Assembly: GCA_015039365.1 (NCBI GenBank)
Contig: WION01000174.1
Coordinates: 1-64,000, forward strand
Length of the DNA stretch: 64,000 nucleotides
Direction: 5' to 3'
Source: Amanita rubescens
Lineage: Eukaryota; Basidiomycota; Agaricomycetes; Agaricales; Amanitaceae
Below, piece by piece: positions 22,305 through 31,328 of this stretch; the stretch's first letter is position 1, and each line of letters opens with the position of its first letter. The notes beneath the pieces were generated by a model. The model was not told the DNA's origin. It saw only the letters and a list, made by a program, of their open reading frames with translations, and made no database searches. A program made the position numbers and the translations under genes.

Positions 22305-25300
22305 TCCAAAACCAACACCCCACCTTGGTTCCCTCCGCCAACGACAATAGCTCTACGACCCCCTCCGATCCTGAAGACATCGCTATGTCATTTCTCCCCT
22401 TGTCTTTCACCCTGGCCGCCCCAGACCTGCAGATAAGCCCAACAACCCCCACAACGTCAAAGAATCTAAAACGAAGAAGAACGCCGTCATCCTCGATCAA
22501 AGCGCCCCGCCTCCCACCATCACCTGGTGCACCCCTCCCCCAAGACTCTCACACAGCTCATCGAGTACATCGAAATCAACAAAACAAGGTTCCCAACAGC
22601 CAACCTCCAAATCCCATGGAATCGTCAATCATGGGCTCCCAAGAAACCCCCCTCTCCCGATCATCCTGAGCTCCCAGCCGCAATCGGAAACAAATGCACC
22701 CGAGGCTCCTGAGCCTAAACAGGACCCACGCCAAGCGCAACGAATTGGTGAGCGATCCCTTGCTGACTTAGAACGTGATCTACGTAGTGTGTTAGGAACC
22801 ATAGGTCCAGGTAAGAAGGACAGGACCGATATCGTAAAGAACAGATCGCTCGACTTCCGTCTCGTCGTCATTTTCATCTATGGTGCGCTTGCGCATTGCG
22901 GGATAAGCGGCCAGATCTGGAGACTAGCAGATGAGATACTGGATCCTCTGCGACTGCCATATCTTGCGATGAACGTACTGCGGTGGATTCGCATGCTTCT
23001 TGATTGGAACCACCTATTGTATTATCATGCGTTTGACTGGTCACTCCAGTTATTGACGTGGCCCGAGATGGAAGAACAGTGGCAACTTCACGCACCGGTT
23101 CATTAGTTTCTTGATTTGTAACGGTCGCTGCACTACTAATTATACACATGTTAGATATCTTCGACGAATATTGCGACGGCTTGACCTTGTGTCGGGCCGA
23201 GAGCCTGTTGATTCGTCGTCATAGGCTTGATCCATCTTGGCTAGGAATTTGGGGCAGAAGATATTTCTTTGAATTGTCCCTCAACGATAGCAGCGGCTTT
23301 GAAACCAGGAGCAGGACGTTGGACGAGAGCAACCATCTTATGAGGACGTGATATCTGAATGACGAGGACGAGGACAACTGATCGGTTCACATATTTTTAA
23401 TTTAGTAGTGTACATACTACTGTAATGTGGCGTTCGACTTGTTTTTACCATTCTACATTTCCAGGCGAATCAGCACTTCAGCTTCAGGCGCCGTGGCCCT
23501 CGCTTTCATGGTCACCACTCTCACCATCACCCTTCAGCCCGACCAGTCCCATTCAAGTTCCAGCAAGTTCCACGCTTCGCCAAGTCAGGCCAGGCTCTCC
23601 CACGGCCACGGCACCCAACCGCCGCTCCAGTTCAAATGACATACATACCCCTCAAAGCGCCTCCCTCCCCCCATTACACCCAACCCACAAGACAACAGAT
23701 CCCCATCATCACAGGCTCTTCATCGCAGGGTGGAGCCACCGCCCGACATCCACCTTCATAAATACGATTCTTGCCAAAACGCTCGATCTGAGCAAGAACC
23801 TTTGCTGAGGCGTATGTCGTCTCATTTCCGATTCCCGTCCAAACATCTGAATTATGGAAGGCAGGTAAGCTTCTCTTTTCTCCTTGTCAAGCAATGCGGC
23901 CGTAAACTGAACCAACTATGTAACCATGTACAGACGTTGTTTCCAACATGCTTCAATGCACTATGGAGTTGAATGATGTTCTGCACGGCCAGACGTGGAG
24001 CCAGCAGGGCCTAAGGCACACACCGTGCTAGCAGAGCTAACAACGGCCATGCAAGACACGAAGATGCTGTGCGGTTGCAAGAGCTCCTTGGCATAAACGA
24101 TCAACTGCGTTCTCTGTTCACCAAGATGCCCACGCGGTCAGAAACATTACCCCCTGTTCTTGCATGTATGTCGCGTAGAACGTATCACGTACGCATGGGC
24201 ACACGTACTAGCAGGCATCAACACCATAATCAAAGGTCTCAACTTATAAGTCTCGAGCGGCCCAACGAGGAAAAGCAGAAATACTTGGCGCGGTTTTTGG
24301 ACGTGTACAAAAAGTCAATAATACTGTGGTATGATACATTATTATTAAATTTTGGTATATTGAGAGTTCGTTCATTGTCTAGATTGTGTTCTCCTATGCC
24401 GTCGCATTCGTCTCCTCCCCCTGCACGTTTTCCGCCCCTGCATCCTGCTCTGCCTGGCCTGATTCTCCGTCGTTCTTCGGTCTTACCTCCTGTATTCTCC
24501 TATCGTCATTCGCGTTCTCCAAAACTTGTTCCCCGGCTTCCTCCCCAGCTACGTCTAGGCGTTGCCCTTGTTCCCTTTATGCCCTTTCCCATCATCTTAT
24601 CGCGCGGATCACGCTGATTCTTCTGCCATCCTTTTCTGCCGTTGTCGAAAAACGTGGCCTCCCTCGTACCGGGAAAGATGTGGGACATGCACTTTGGACG
24701 GCCTCCTTGGAAGCCGCGCACCGTCCGTCGGCCCCTCCCCAACTAGAAACAACTCACATGATAACCCAGTCCAATCCTTGATAGTTCCTTAAGGCCGAAC
24801 CCTTCTTCACTCGTTCTGCTCTCAGTGCTGGTGTGTTTATTAGTAACCTCGGAGGAGATGTTGTAGCTTTTCCTGTGGGCATGATCCTCGTGACCTCGCG
24901 ACTGCTAGGGTGAGTTGTCGTGTTATCCACACGACACCCTCTTCTGACGTGGTGCGCAGTTCCGCGAAAAGAGTTGTTCGAGCACGCCCACATACCGTGT
25001 GTAAACGATACAACGACAATGGCTGAATGGTTACTTTAACCAGTTCACGTTCAAGTTAATACCCAATGATTATGATGCGCATCGTTCCCTATGTCCTTGC
25101 TACAATATTGCTGATGATATCCTGTCACAAACGAAAAGATAATAATCATGTAGTTGCATCTGATCTGAACGTCGTAATCCTTCTCCCACTCTTTCACATG
25201 CGGTGACTTTTGGATCTGCGCATATACTCAGGTGATATCACGTGTGAGTCACGTCCTCAATGGTAATCGTCACGTCCTAACTAACCCTCCACCTTTCAGG

Positions 25301-25370
25301 TTGCAAGGATCTGTTGGCCCTCATCGCCTGTCACAAATTTGGTCCTGATTCACGAATGGGGCTTTTCCTC
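22305..25370. other. Long stretch without a recognisable gene
   Basis: Many short frames but no domain, motif or consistent splice pattern on either strand. Composition looks like decayed coding or transposon sequence (Pro/Ser-rich frames near 22,330-22,700 and 23,430-23,800). No shared repeat with the rest of the window was recognised apart from general low complexity. Confidence 0.3.
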
Positions 25371-25373
25371 ATC

Positions 25374-25560
25374 GTGTGGCGCTTTGCCCTCTTTCTCTTA
25401 AATCTCTTTCCCCTCATGGTGTGGCGCTTTGCCCTCTTTCTCTTAAATCTCTTCCCCCCCACGAGACGATGCGTGCTTGCCATCTCGTCTCTCGTCTCAC
25501 CCAGCGGTCCCAGCCAGCCACCGTCTCTCGTCTCACCCGGCGGTCCCAGCCAGCCACCGT
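25374..25560. repeat. Two tandem repeat blocks upstream of E1
   Basis: First block: two copies of a unit beginning GTGTGGCGCTTTGCCCTC and containing CTCTTAAATCTCTT. Second block: two copies of a 36-bp unit starting CTCTCGTCTCACCC and ending CAGCCAGCCACCGT. A third copy of the 36-bp unit lies immediately right of E1 (51948-51983). E1 therefore inserted into this array, at ACCGT. The region is the upstream region of protease-like copy 2, now pushed about 26 kb from its gene. Confidence 0.8.
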
Positions 25561-26078
25561 TGTTACAAACACGGTACGGACTCCTACATTATGACTACAT
25601 GACACGTCGGACATGCTTACTTTTTCGTATATGCCTACCCCTTCGTCACATCCCCATTATGTTCATCAAATGGACTACCTCGTTCCCTTATCGATCCCCA
25701 TTCCGTTTACCCTATGCCCAACCCCTTGTTCATACACGTACCATCTCCTATGCCTCCTGTTTTACCTATACTTGCTATCGCCTTTGTTCTACTTACGATA
25801 CGGCTGTGTTTCTGTACATGTATATAAACCGATGTACTGTAACGTCGAACCTTAAGTTCGACTTAGTTTGTCTTTGTCAATATCACATCTCATCTCGCCT
25901 AAAGAACGTCGTTTCTACTCCGTTCACTATCGCTCTCAAGGATAAGACTCCTTCTAGTCATCTTATCACTTAGTTTATTCGTTCACCTATTGTTTGACTT
26001 GTCCGTTGGACTTAGTCTACTTTGTCAAGCGCTCTTAGCGTGGACGCATCGTAGGTGGAGATCGACGTGATCATAACA
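25561..26078 (+). repeat. E1 5' LTR
   Basis: 518 bp, TGTTAC...TAACA. It contains TATATAAA at 25821-25828, and 32 nt downstream the 13-mer TAAGTTCGACTTA (25853-25865), the probable start of the R region. That 13-mer is complementary, with one mismatch, to the sequence just downstream of the LTR. Confidence 0.9.
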
Positions 26079-26095
26079 ATTAAGTCAAACTTATC
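26079..26095 (+). promoter_or_regulatory. E1 primer-binding site, probably self-priming
   Basis: The bases right after the LTR (ATTAAGTCAAACTTATC) do not resemble a tRNA 3' end with its TGG start. They are complementary to the predicted 5' end of the element transcript (12 of 13), as in Tf1-type self-primed elements. Confidence 0.5.
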
Positions 26096-26219
26096 AAAAC
26101 GATACCCGAGTATTACCTCGTTGGTGAAACACAAGATAACTATCGAACTTCCGGAGAACCGGCCCGTAGGTTACCGGTCAGCTTGCAACAATTTCGGATC
26201 AACAGAGAACACCGCCTAA

Positions 26220-28702
26220 CTGTGCTACAAGAGAACAAGAGGACATTATTATCTAGATCACATCGCTATCTACAACGACCCTAAGGACCACCTTTGGAAA
26301 TATTCGAAAGACCACAGTCTCGTACCAACATCAGAGTTTTGGATACCACAGAGAGCCAACAGACCACCCAACAACGCATTCTACCATTGATTCAACGACA
26401 AATACTATCTCTTAGGATTTGAAGTCGAATTCGACGAAAATACCAAACGTTGGGGAGGATATAACCCAGGCCCTGAATCAGAACTCACATACGAATTTGT
26501 ACCAGACGATTTCTTCAAAGGACCAAAGTGGATAGAAGGAAATCCAGATAACTTGCCTGAAAGCCTACAGCACAGAAGCGCAGTCTCTACACCGAAAGCA
26601 GCAGTCAAAACTACACCAAAAGGTAAAACTTTTGGAGTAACAGAAGAAAGCGAATCAGGAACCGAATCAAGTGACGAAAACCCCGATCAGCAATTCGAAA
26701 GTTCCAGTGACCTTTCCGAGTCGGAAGACAAAACTGTTCCAGACTTACTTAGCCCAATCGATTTCAACCCGTTTGAAACAGAACAGAAGAAACCGAATTC
26801 CCCAGGACTTCAGTACATAGAAGTCGATCCTAAACCCGATCTTAGTCCAGGACCACCAGTACCACAGAAACCGCCTACACCACCTCCAGAACCACCAATA
26901 GCTACAATGACAACGCCAGCAATACAACCGATTCCTAGTCTCTTAGGAGAAATCCCTACCTTCACAGGAAAGCGATCTCAAGCACAGGATTTCATAGATC
27001 GAATGGAGCTATTCCTAGGTCTCAATCCAGGTCGCATCAACACAGATAGACTTAAAATCGGACTGACATTATCTATGATAACCGACAAAGCTGAAAACTG
27101 GAGACGCAATCAAAACGACGACCTTAACGATGCAGCAAAGACGGAAATAACATGGAATGACTGGACAGGATTCAAAACCAGATTCCTCAATAATTGGCAA
27201 GAAATAGATTCACCAGGAAACGCGTACATGGAATTAGTACAGCTACAAAAACGCAAAGACAAGAAAGGAAAACGAATCTCAATCCCAAAATACGTTGGTT
27301 TATTCAAAGAACTTATAAAGAAAGCTGGAATCACAGGCAGTGCCGCTACCCACATGTTCGGACAAGGACTCGACGCCAACACATACAGAGCAGTCGTAAT
27401 GAGAGACCCCAAAACCTTGGACGAATGGTATGAAGGAGCACTCAGAGCATACAACGCCGAAACACGTATTGGCATTCTAGCAACCAACAGAGGAGGGACA
27501 TCTTCACACAAACCCCCTCGAAACGAATGGGATATGGATCTCGATGCAATAATTCTTGGCGCGTTATCAAAGGATGAACGAACCCGACATATCCGCGATG
27601 GACTTTGTTTCATATGTCATAAACCGGTGTCATATCCCGTTCCGGACTCCACCCAAACCCCGTATCTCGGACTCCGGTGAACACCCGACTATTCCCCTCG
27701 ACCATTCCCCACTCGTGCCACGACTCATATCCTTCCATATCCAAACCCCGTGAACCCCGTCACAACTCCGTCACCCGGACATGCATCGGACTCCGTATAC
27801 TTCTGACATTCGCTAAGTCTCCTTTCCTACGTATTCTCTATATGACACATTACTCGTTACATATCTCGTTTCACCTCAGGCATCACTGGTATCAACATCC
27901 CTTCGTACCATATGCTCAACTCCACTCCCTGTTCTATATCTCCATAGTTTCTTCGCTTAACCAGTTCACATCAGAACACGGCCATTGATCCCCTTGTCGG
28001 ACTACGTATATAAGGCCTCACCTGTACTGATACCGTAGTCCGAATATCAACTTGGATTGCCCTCCAATATTCCTTCCCAGAATCCCCTCATACGCATCCT
28101 CCCTACCAACCCTCCTGTTGTCATCGTCGTGAACGTCAAGCCCGTACTTGGTTCCGACACTACGTGCTACCAGGTCGTGGGCTACGCCTTTGTTGACCCC
28201 CCGTGGTTGTCCGAGCTCCGTTCCACCCAGGCATAGCCTCGGACTCTGTATACTCTGCTCCTCCCAAGTTTAGGCAAGGCGTACGTGCGTGGCGCAGCTT
28301 ATACGCTGAAGCCGAGCCTTTCCCCACCTCGTCCCGGACTCCGACTTACTCCGTCCGTTCCCGTCTGCGACTAGGTTCCCGGACTCCGTCCACTTAGGAT
28401 CAGCATCCTTACAACCGGACCACATGTCAGGACAATGCCCCATGAGGAAGGATAAAGGATCTTACAAAGGGAAGAAGAAGTTTAATGGAAAGAAAGGAAA
28501 GAAATTCGCACACGGTCGTCATATTCGAGCAACCGAAAGGGATGACGATGGCAGTAACTATGAAGACGTCGAAGAGTCTAGCCAGCAAGAACAAGAAGAA
28601 GAAGAAGACACTAGCGACAGAACGATACGCGCTATGTTAAAGAAACTCTCTCCAGATCAACGTATCAACCTCCTTATCAACGCGGATAAACCGGATTTTT
28701 GA
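26220..28702 (+). pseudogene. E1 gag (capsid/nucleocapsid), broken
   Basis: The Gag frame runs from about 26220 with a TGA at 26388-26390, then is open to 27627. It is interrupted inside the zinc knuckle by a solo LTR (27628-28413 plus duplicated ACCGG) and resumes at 28419 to a TGA at 28700-28702. The first in-frame ATG is 26907. Motifs: IPSLLGEIPTFTGKRSQAQ, the retrotransposon-gag region RINTDRLKIGLTLSMI and NWRRNQ, then a CCHC knuckle CFICHKP|DHMSGQC split by the insertion, and a Lys-rich tail. It matches E2 and E3 gag throughout. The N-terminal extension before the ATG aligns with E2/E3 but here carries a stop and a frameshift. Confidence 0.8.
27628..28413. mobile_element. Solo LTR of another LTR retrotransposon, 786 bp
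   Basis: Begins TGTCATATCCCG and ends CATCCTTACA (TG...CA), flanked by a perfect 5-bp duplication ACCGG (27623-27627 and 28414-28418). Deleting it with one ACCGG restores a CCHC zinc knuckle in E1 Gag. It contains TATATAAGG near 28005. It shares no obvious sequence with the E1-E3 LTRs, so it marks a third LTR family. Confidence 0.88.
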
Positions 28703-29083
28703 CAGTGGGACACATGTCAGTGGATGCCTGTCCCATAACTTCGGATTCAACTCCAAAGGACGATCTTTCGATATCACCTGTAATAGTACGTTCTATTTCA
28801 AGCAATCGATTATCTATTCCCCTCGAAGTTGAAACCGAAGACAACACTGAACCAATGACTGCACTGGTCGACAGCGGTGCAGAAGGTTTATTTATTAACT
28901 CATCAATCGCGCACAAATGGAGAAGAAAGAAACTCGCAAAACCAATCCGAGTCAAGAACGTTGACGGCACATATAATACGAATGGAGAAATTTCCGACAA
29001 GTGTTTGATCACCATCGATATCAATGGAAAGAAGATGACCGAATGGTTCTTGGTCACTTCGCTTGGCGATCAAAACTTGATAC
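28699..29083 (+). pseudogene. E1 pol, N-terminal part (aspartic protease), cut by E2
   Basis: Frame overlaps the gag stop (GAT TTT TGA) in the -1 frame. It contains the retroviral-type aspartic protease active site ALVDSGAEGLFI and the flap region up to ...NLI. The ORF is interrupted at GATAC (29079-29083) by E2 and resumes at 37223 with the duplicated GATAC. Unlike E2/E3 it has the usual DSG triad. Confidence 0.85.
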
Positions 29084-29535
29084 TGTTACGAACTCGTTAA
29101 TCTCAACCTAAGTTGCAACGGCAACTCTAGTCACGATTACAAGTCTTAAGTCAAACGTTAAGATTATAAGTTCAATACTAAGTCAAGACGTTGACTTAGA
29201 ATCTGAGGACGATTGTGATAGATGAGTTAAGAGCAAGGTTATATTGTCAGACGACAATAAACAGCTAAGTCGAACTTAGGGTTCGACTCTAGAATACATG
29301 CGGTACTTATACTAGCAAGTACAATGAGACGTACTAATTAATGTATAAAGGTAGGTACGAAAGTAAGTATAAGGACGGCGTCATATGTGGAACAAGGGAT
29401 GGTATAAGAAAGGGAACGAGTTAGTCCGTATGAATCGAGCATAAGGGGAGCGATGAATAAGGTATGCATAAAGAAAATAAACATGTCCGACGTATCATGT
29501 AAGCATAATGCGGGAGTCCGTACCGTGTTGTAACA
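29084..29535 (-). repeat. E2 3' LTR
   Basis: 452 bp, TGTTACGAAC...GTTGTAACA; the 3' LTR in the minus-strand sense. It appears identical to 36771-37222. The minus strand carries a TATA-like AGTATAAG, then TAAGTTCGACTTA about 30 nt later (29278-29266). Confidence 0.9.
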
Positions 29536-29575
29536 CTAGCTCTCCCCTACGTTGTTGACCGCAACAACAAAACGT

Positions 29576-31327
29576 TCAGGTGTTCATGTTGTGCATGGCG
29601 TCGTCGTCGTGCTGATAGCCGTAGTCGCCGTAAAGATCGCAGGCGTCGTCGTCGGCTCCGTCGCACTGTCGTCCGTTGACGCATGCCTGACACTGTGACG
29701 CGTGGTGTACCTTCTTTTTTCCCTTCTTCTTCGGCTGATGAGGGCGGCGGCTAGTGGAAGCGGGGGTATCGGCGGCATCTGTGGTAGTTCGAGAACGTCC
29801 TTTCTTCTTAGTGGAAGGACCGGGCGTCGGATCGCGTCGGCGCGTGGGAGCGCGTGGAGGTAGAGTAGACATAGGAGGAATTGCAGTAGCAAGATGGTGA
29901 TCCTCAGAGGCATGTTTGCCTCGGCAGTGGATGCAGCGGTTGTAACGGTGGGGGCGTTGGCTGGCGGCATTGGTCATACTGCGGGTCGTAGGTCGTCGAG
30001 CAGGCGGAGTGTCGTGTCGTCGAGTAGTGGGGACAGGAATATTCCAGACTCCGTGGCGAATAACGGTGGTGGTTGGGGGTGATGCGGATCGAGGAGGAGG
30101 AGGAGCCTTCTTATCTCGTTTCGGTTCTTCCTCAATGAGATCGCCTGTTGTACGGATTCGGCGATGAAGATCGAGATCACTGATCGCATTATTGATCTGC
30201 GCAATGTGGTCGCTAGTGAGTTGATGCAAGGGAACTCCATCTGCGAATTCGGCTGTAGTCCATTCTGTGTCTCCTTGGATACTGGACAAGAGATCTCGGA
30301 TCTTTCCGGTGAGGCACCAGATTTCTCTCGATTTACGATCTGTCTCCATAATGCATCTAGTTGCTCGGTGTCGGTCGGGTGTAGCTTCGGTAGCGCGAAA
30401 CCAATGGTTGACAGCGATGCGGTTATTCTGATCGTGAGGCTGTATTTTTAGTCCAAACCTTTGATCGTCAATGCTTTCTATAGCAAGGATGATGTAACGT
30501 TCGATGTCAGCTGTGAGAAGTCGTCGTAATAGATCTATCGCCAATTGATCTAGGTTTCCTCCTTTCGGATGAACGTCTTCCCAGTATAATGACGTAACGT
30601 TTACAAACGTTTCGATTAAATCGGCACAATGATAGTTGTACTGATCTCGGGCTTGACCGGCAAGGGTAGTGGCGGTTCGGAAGTCCATGAGAAGTCGCCA
30701 GACTCGAGCTATCCTTTCTTGGTCAAAGATGTCGACCTGTAGTCTAGCGGCGTTACAGATCAGAGTGACGCGGTCTCTAACCTTGGTGTAAGTAGTAATT
30801 CCGTGATAACTGAGATAGAGATCGGGGGTGGTTCGTATGATGGAGCCAGCCATATCGCGGTTAGTCCCATCTGTACCGTGACTCTGGTCGTTGCCTCGAA
30901 TAGATTCGTTATGAGGTTGAGTCGAAGCGTGACCGGCAAATACCGTCTCTCTATGTAAGGTAACGCTAATGTCTTCAGCGTTTCTAGGTGGGATCGGTCG
31001 GCTATTGCGATCTTCCGTAATTCGTCCAGGTACAGCCAGAGTTTCTGATGTTCCGTGGTGGGTTTCCTGGGTTTCGGTGGGAGTGACCGGGATCGTCTGA
31101 GACGAGGTCTGATCAGGAGATCTGTAGGGAACATCAACGAAGTCGTTCGGGTCAGTGTCTTCTTCGTTGGTGTCAGTGGTATGAAGAACGAGTCGAGGTC
31201 GGTGGGGTTCAGTGGTGAGTCGGGTGTCGGTGTTCTCTCCAGCATAGAATTCAGACCAGGGGAAGTGCTGAACGGCGTCGGTGGTGTCGTTTCCATTTTG
31301 CATAATAACTTGGTATGTGAATGACAT
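29576..31327 (-). CDS. E2 ORF3: accessory protein encoded 3' of integrase (583 aa)
   Basis: Starts one base after the pol stop (TGA-A-ATG), so it may be translated by termination-reinitiation or from a subgenomic RNA. It sits where env lies in retroviruses, but no signal peptide or membrane segment is visible. N-terminal third: acidic, Ser/Thr/Pro-rich, disordered. Middle: helical, with YNYHCADLIETFVNVTSL and DLLRRLLTADIERYI. C-terminal part: basic and low in complexity, with a Cys/His cluster CIHCRGKHASEDHH, a Lys-rich stretch and a second cluster CQACVNGRQC before an acidic tail DDDAMHNMNT. The E3 copy is 577 aa and close to identical; E1 has a diverged homologue. Function unknown; nucleic-acid binding is a guess from the Cys/His and Lys-rich region. 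Confidence 0.85.
   Translation of the reverse strand: MSFTYQVIMQNGNDTTDAVQHFPWSEFYAGENTDTRLTTEPHRPRLVLHTTDTNEEDTDPNDFVDVPYRSPDQTSSQTIPVTPTETQETHHGTSETLAVPGRITEDRNSRPIPPRNAEDISVTLHRETVFAGHASTQPHNESIRGNDQSHGTDGTNRDMAGSIIRTTPDLYLSYHGITTYTKVRDRVTLICNAARLQVDIFDQERIARVWRLLMDFRTATTLAGQARDQYNYHCADLIETFVNVTSLYWEDVHPKGGNLDQLAIDLLRRLLTADIERYIILAIESIDDQRFGLKIQPHDQNNRIAVNHWFRATEATPDRHRATRCIMETDRKSREIWCLTGKIRDLLSSIQGDTEWTTAEFADGVPLHQLTSDHIAQINNAISDLDLHRRIRTTGDLIEEEPKRDKKAPPPPRSASPPTTTVIRHGVWNIPVPTTRRHDTPPARRPTTRSMTNAASQRPHRYNRCIHCRGKHASEDHHLATAIPPMSTLPPRAPTRRRDPTPGPSTKKKGRSRTTTDAADTPASTSRRPHQPKKKGKKKVHHASQCQACVNGRQCDGADDDACDLYGDYGYQHDDDAMHNMNT
30760..31296 (-). CDS. E2 ORFx: overlapping +1-frame ORF inside ORF3 (178 aa)
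   Basis: An ATG 31 nt after the ORF3 start opens a +1 frame of 178 codons. The N-terminus is Pro/Thr-rich (METTPPTPF...), the rest hydrophobic and helical (LYLDELRKIAIADRSHLETL, LRLNLITNLFEATTRVTVQ). E3 has the same ORF (172 aa; the 18-nt length difference is in frame for both ORFs). E1, a diverged family, has one of 169 aa at the same place and in the same relative frame, with a similar layout (MESTRTSPT..., then NQLAIFATEAMITTQLALA). Persistence of an open second frame suggests real dual coding. No known family. Confidence 0.5.
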   Translation of the reverse strand: METTPPTPFSTSPGLNSMLERTPTPDSPLNPTDLDSFFIPLTPTKKTLTRTTSLMFPTDLLIRPRLRRSRSLPPKPRKPTTEHQKLWLYLDELRKIAIADRSHLETLKTLALPYIERRYLPVTLRLNLITNLFEATTRVTVQMGLTAIWLAPSYEPPPISISVITELLLTPRLETASL

Positions 31328-31328
31328 T

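Noticed and set aside
24386..24781. 131- and 182-codon frames near 24.1-24.8 kb
   Set aside because: Ser/Pro/His-rich without domain or splice logic; overlapping frames on both strands are equally open.
29584..29970. 128-codon overlapping frame in the E2 ORF3 tail (also in E3)
   Set aside because: Low-complexity Arg/Pro/Thr frame in GC-rich repeats, no counterpart in E1; E2 and E3 are too similar for conservation to mean much.
31055..31324. Plus-strand frames opposite ORF3 in E2 and E3
   Set aside because: Antisense of a repetitive acidic/Pro-rich region; explained by ORF3 and ORFx.
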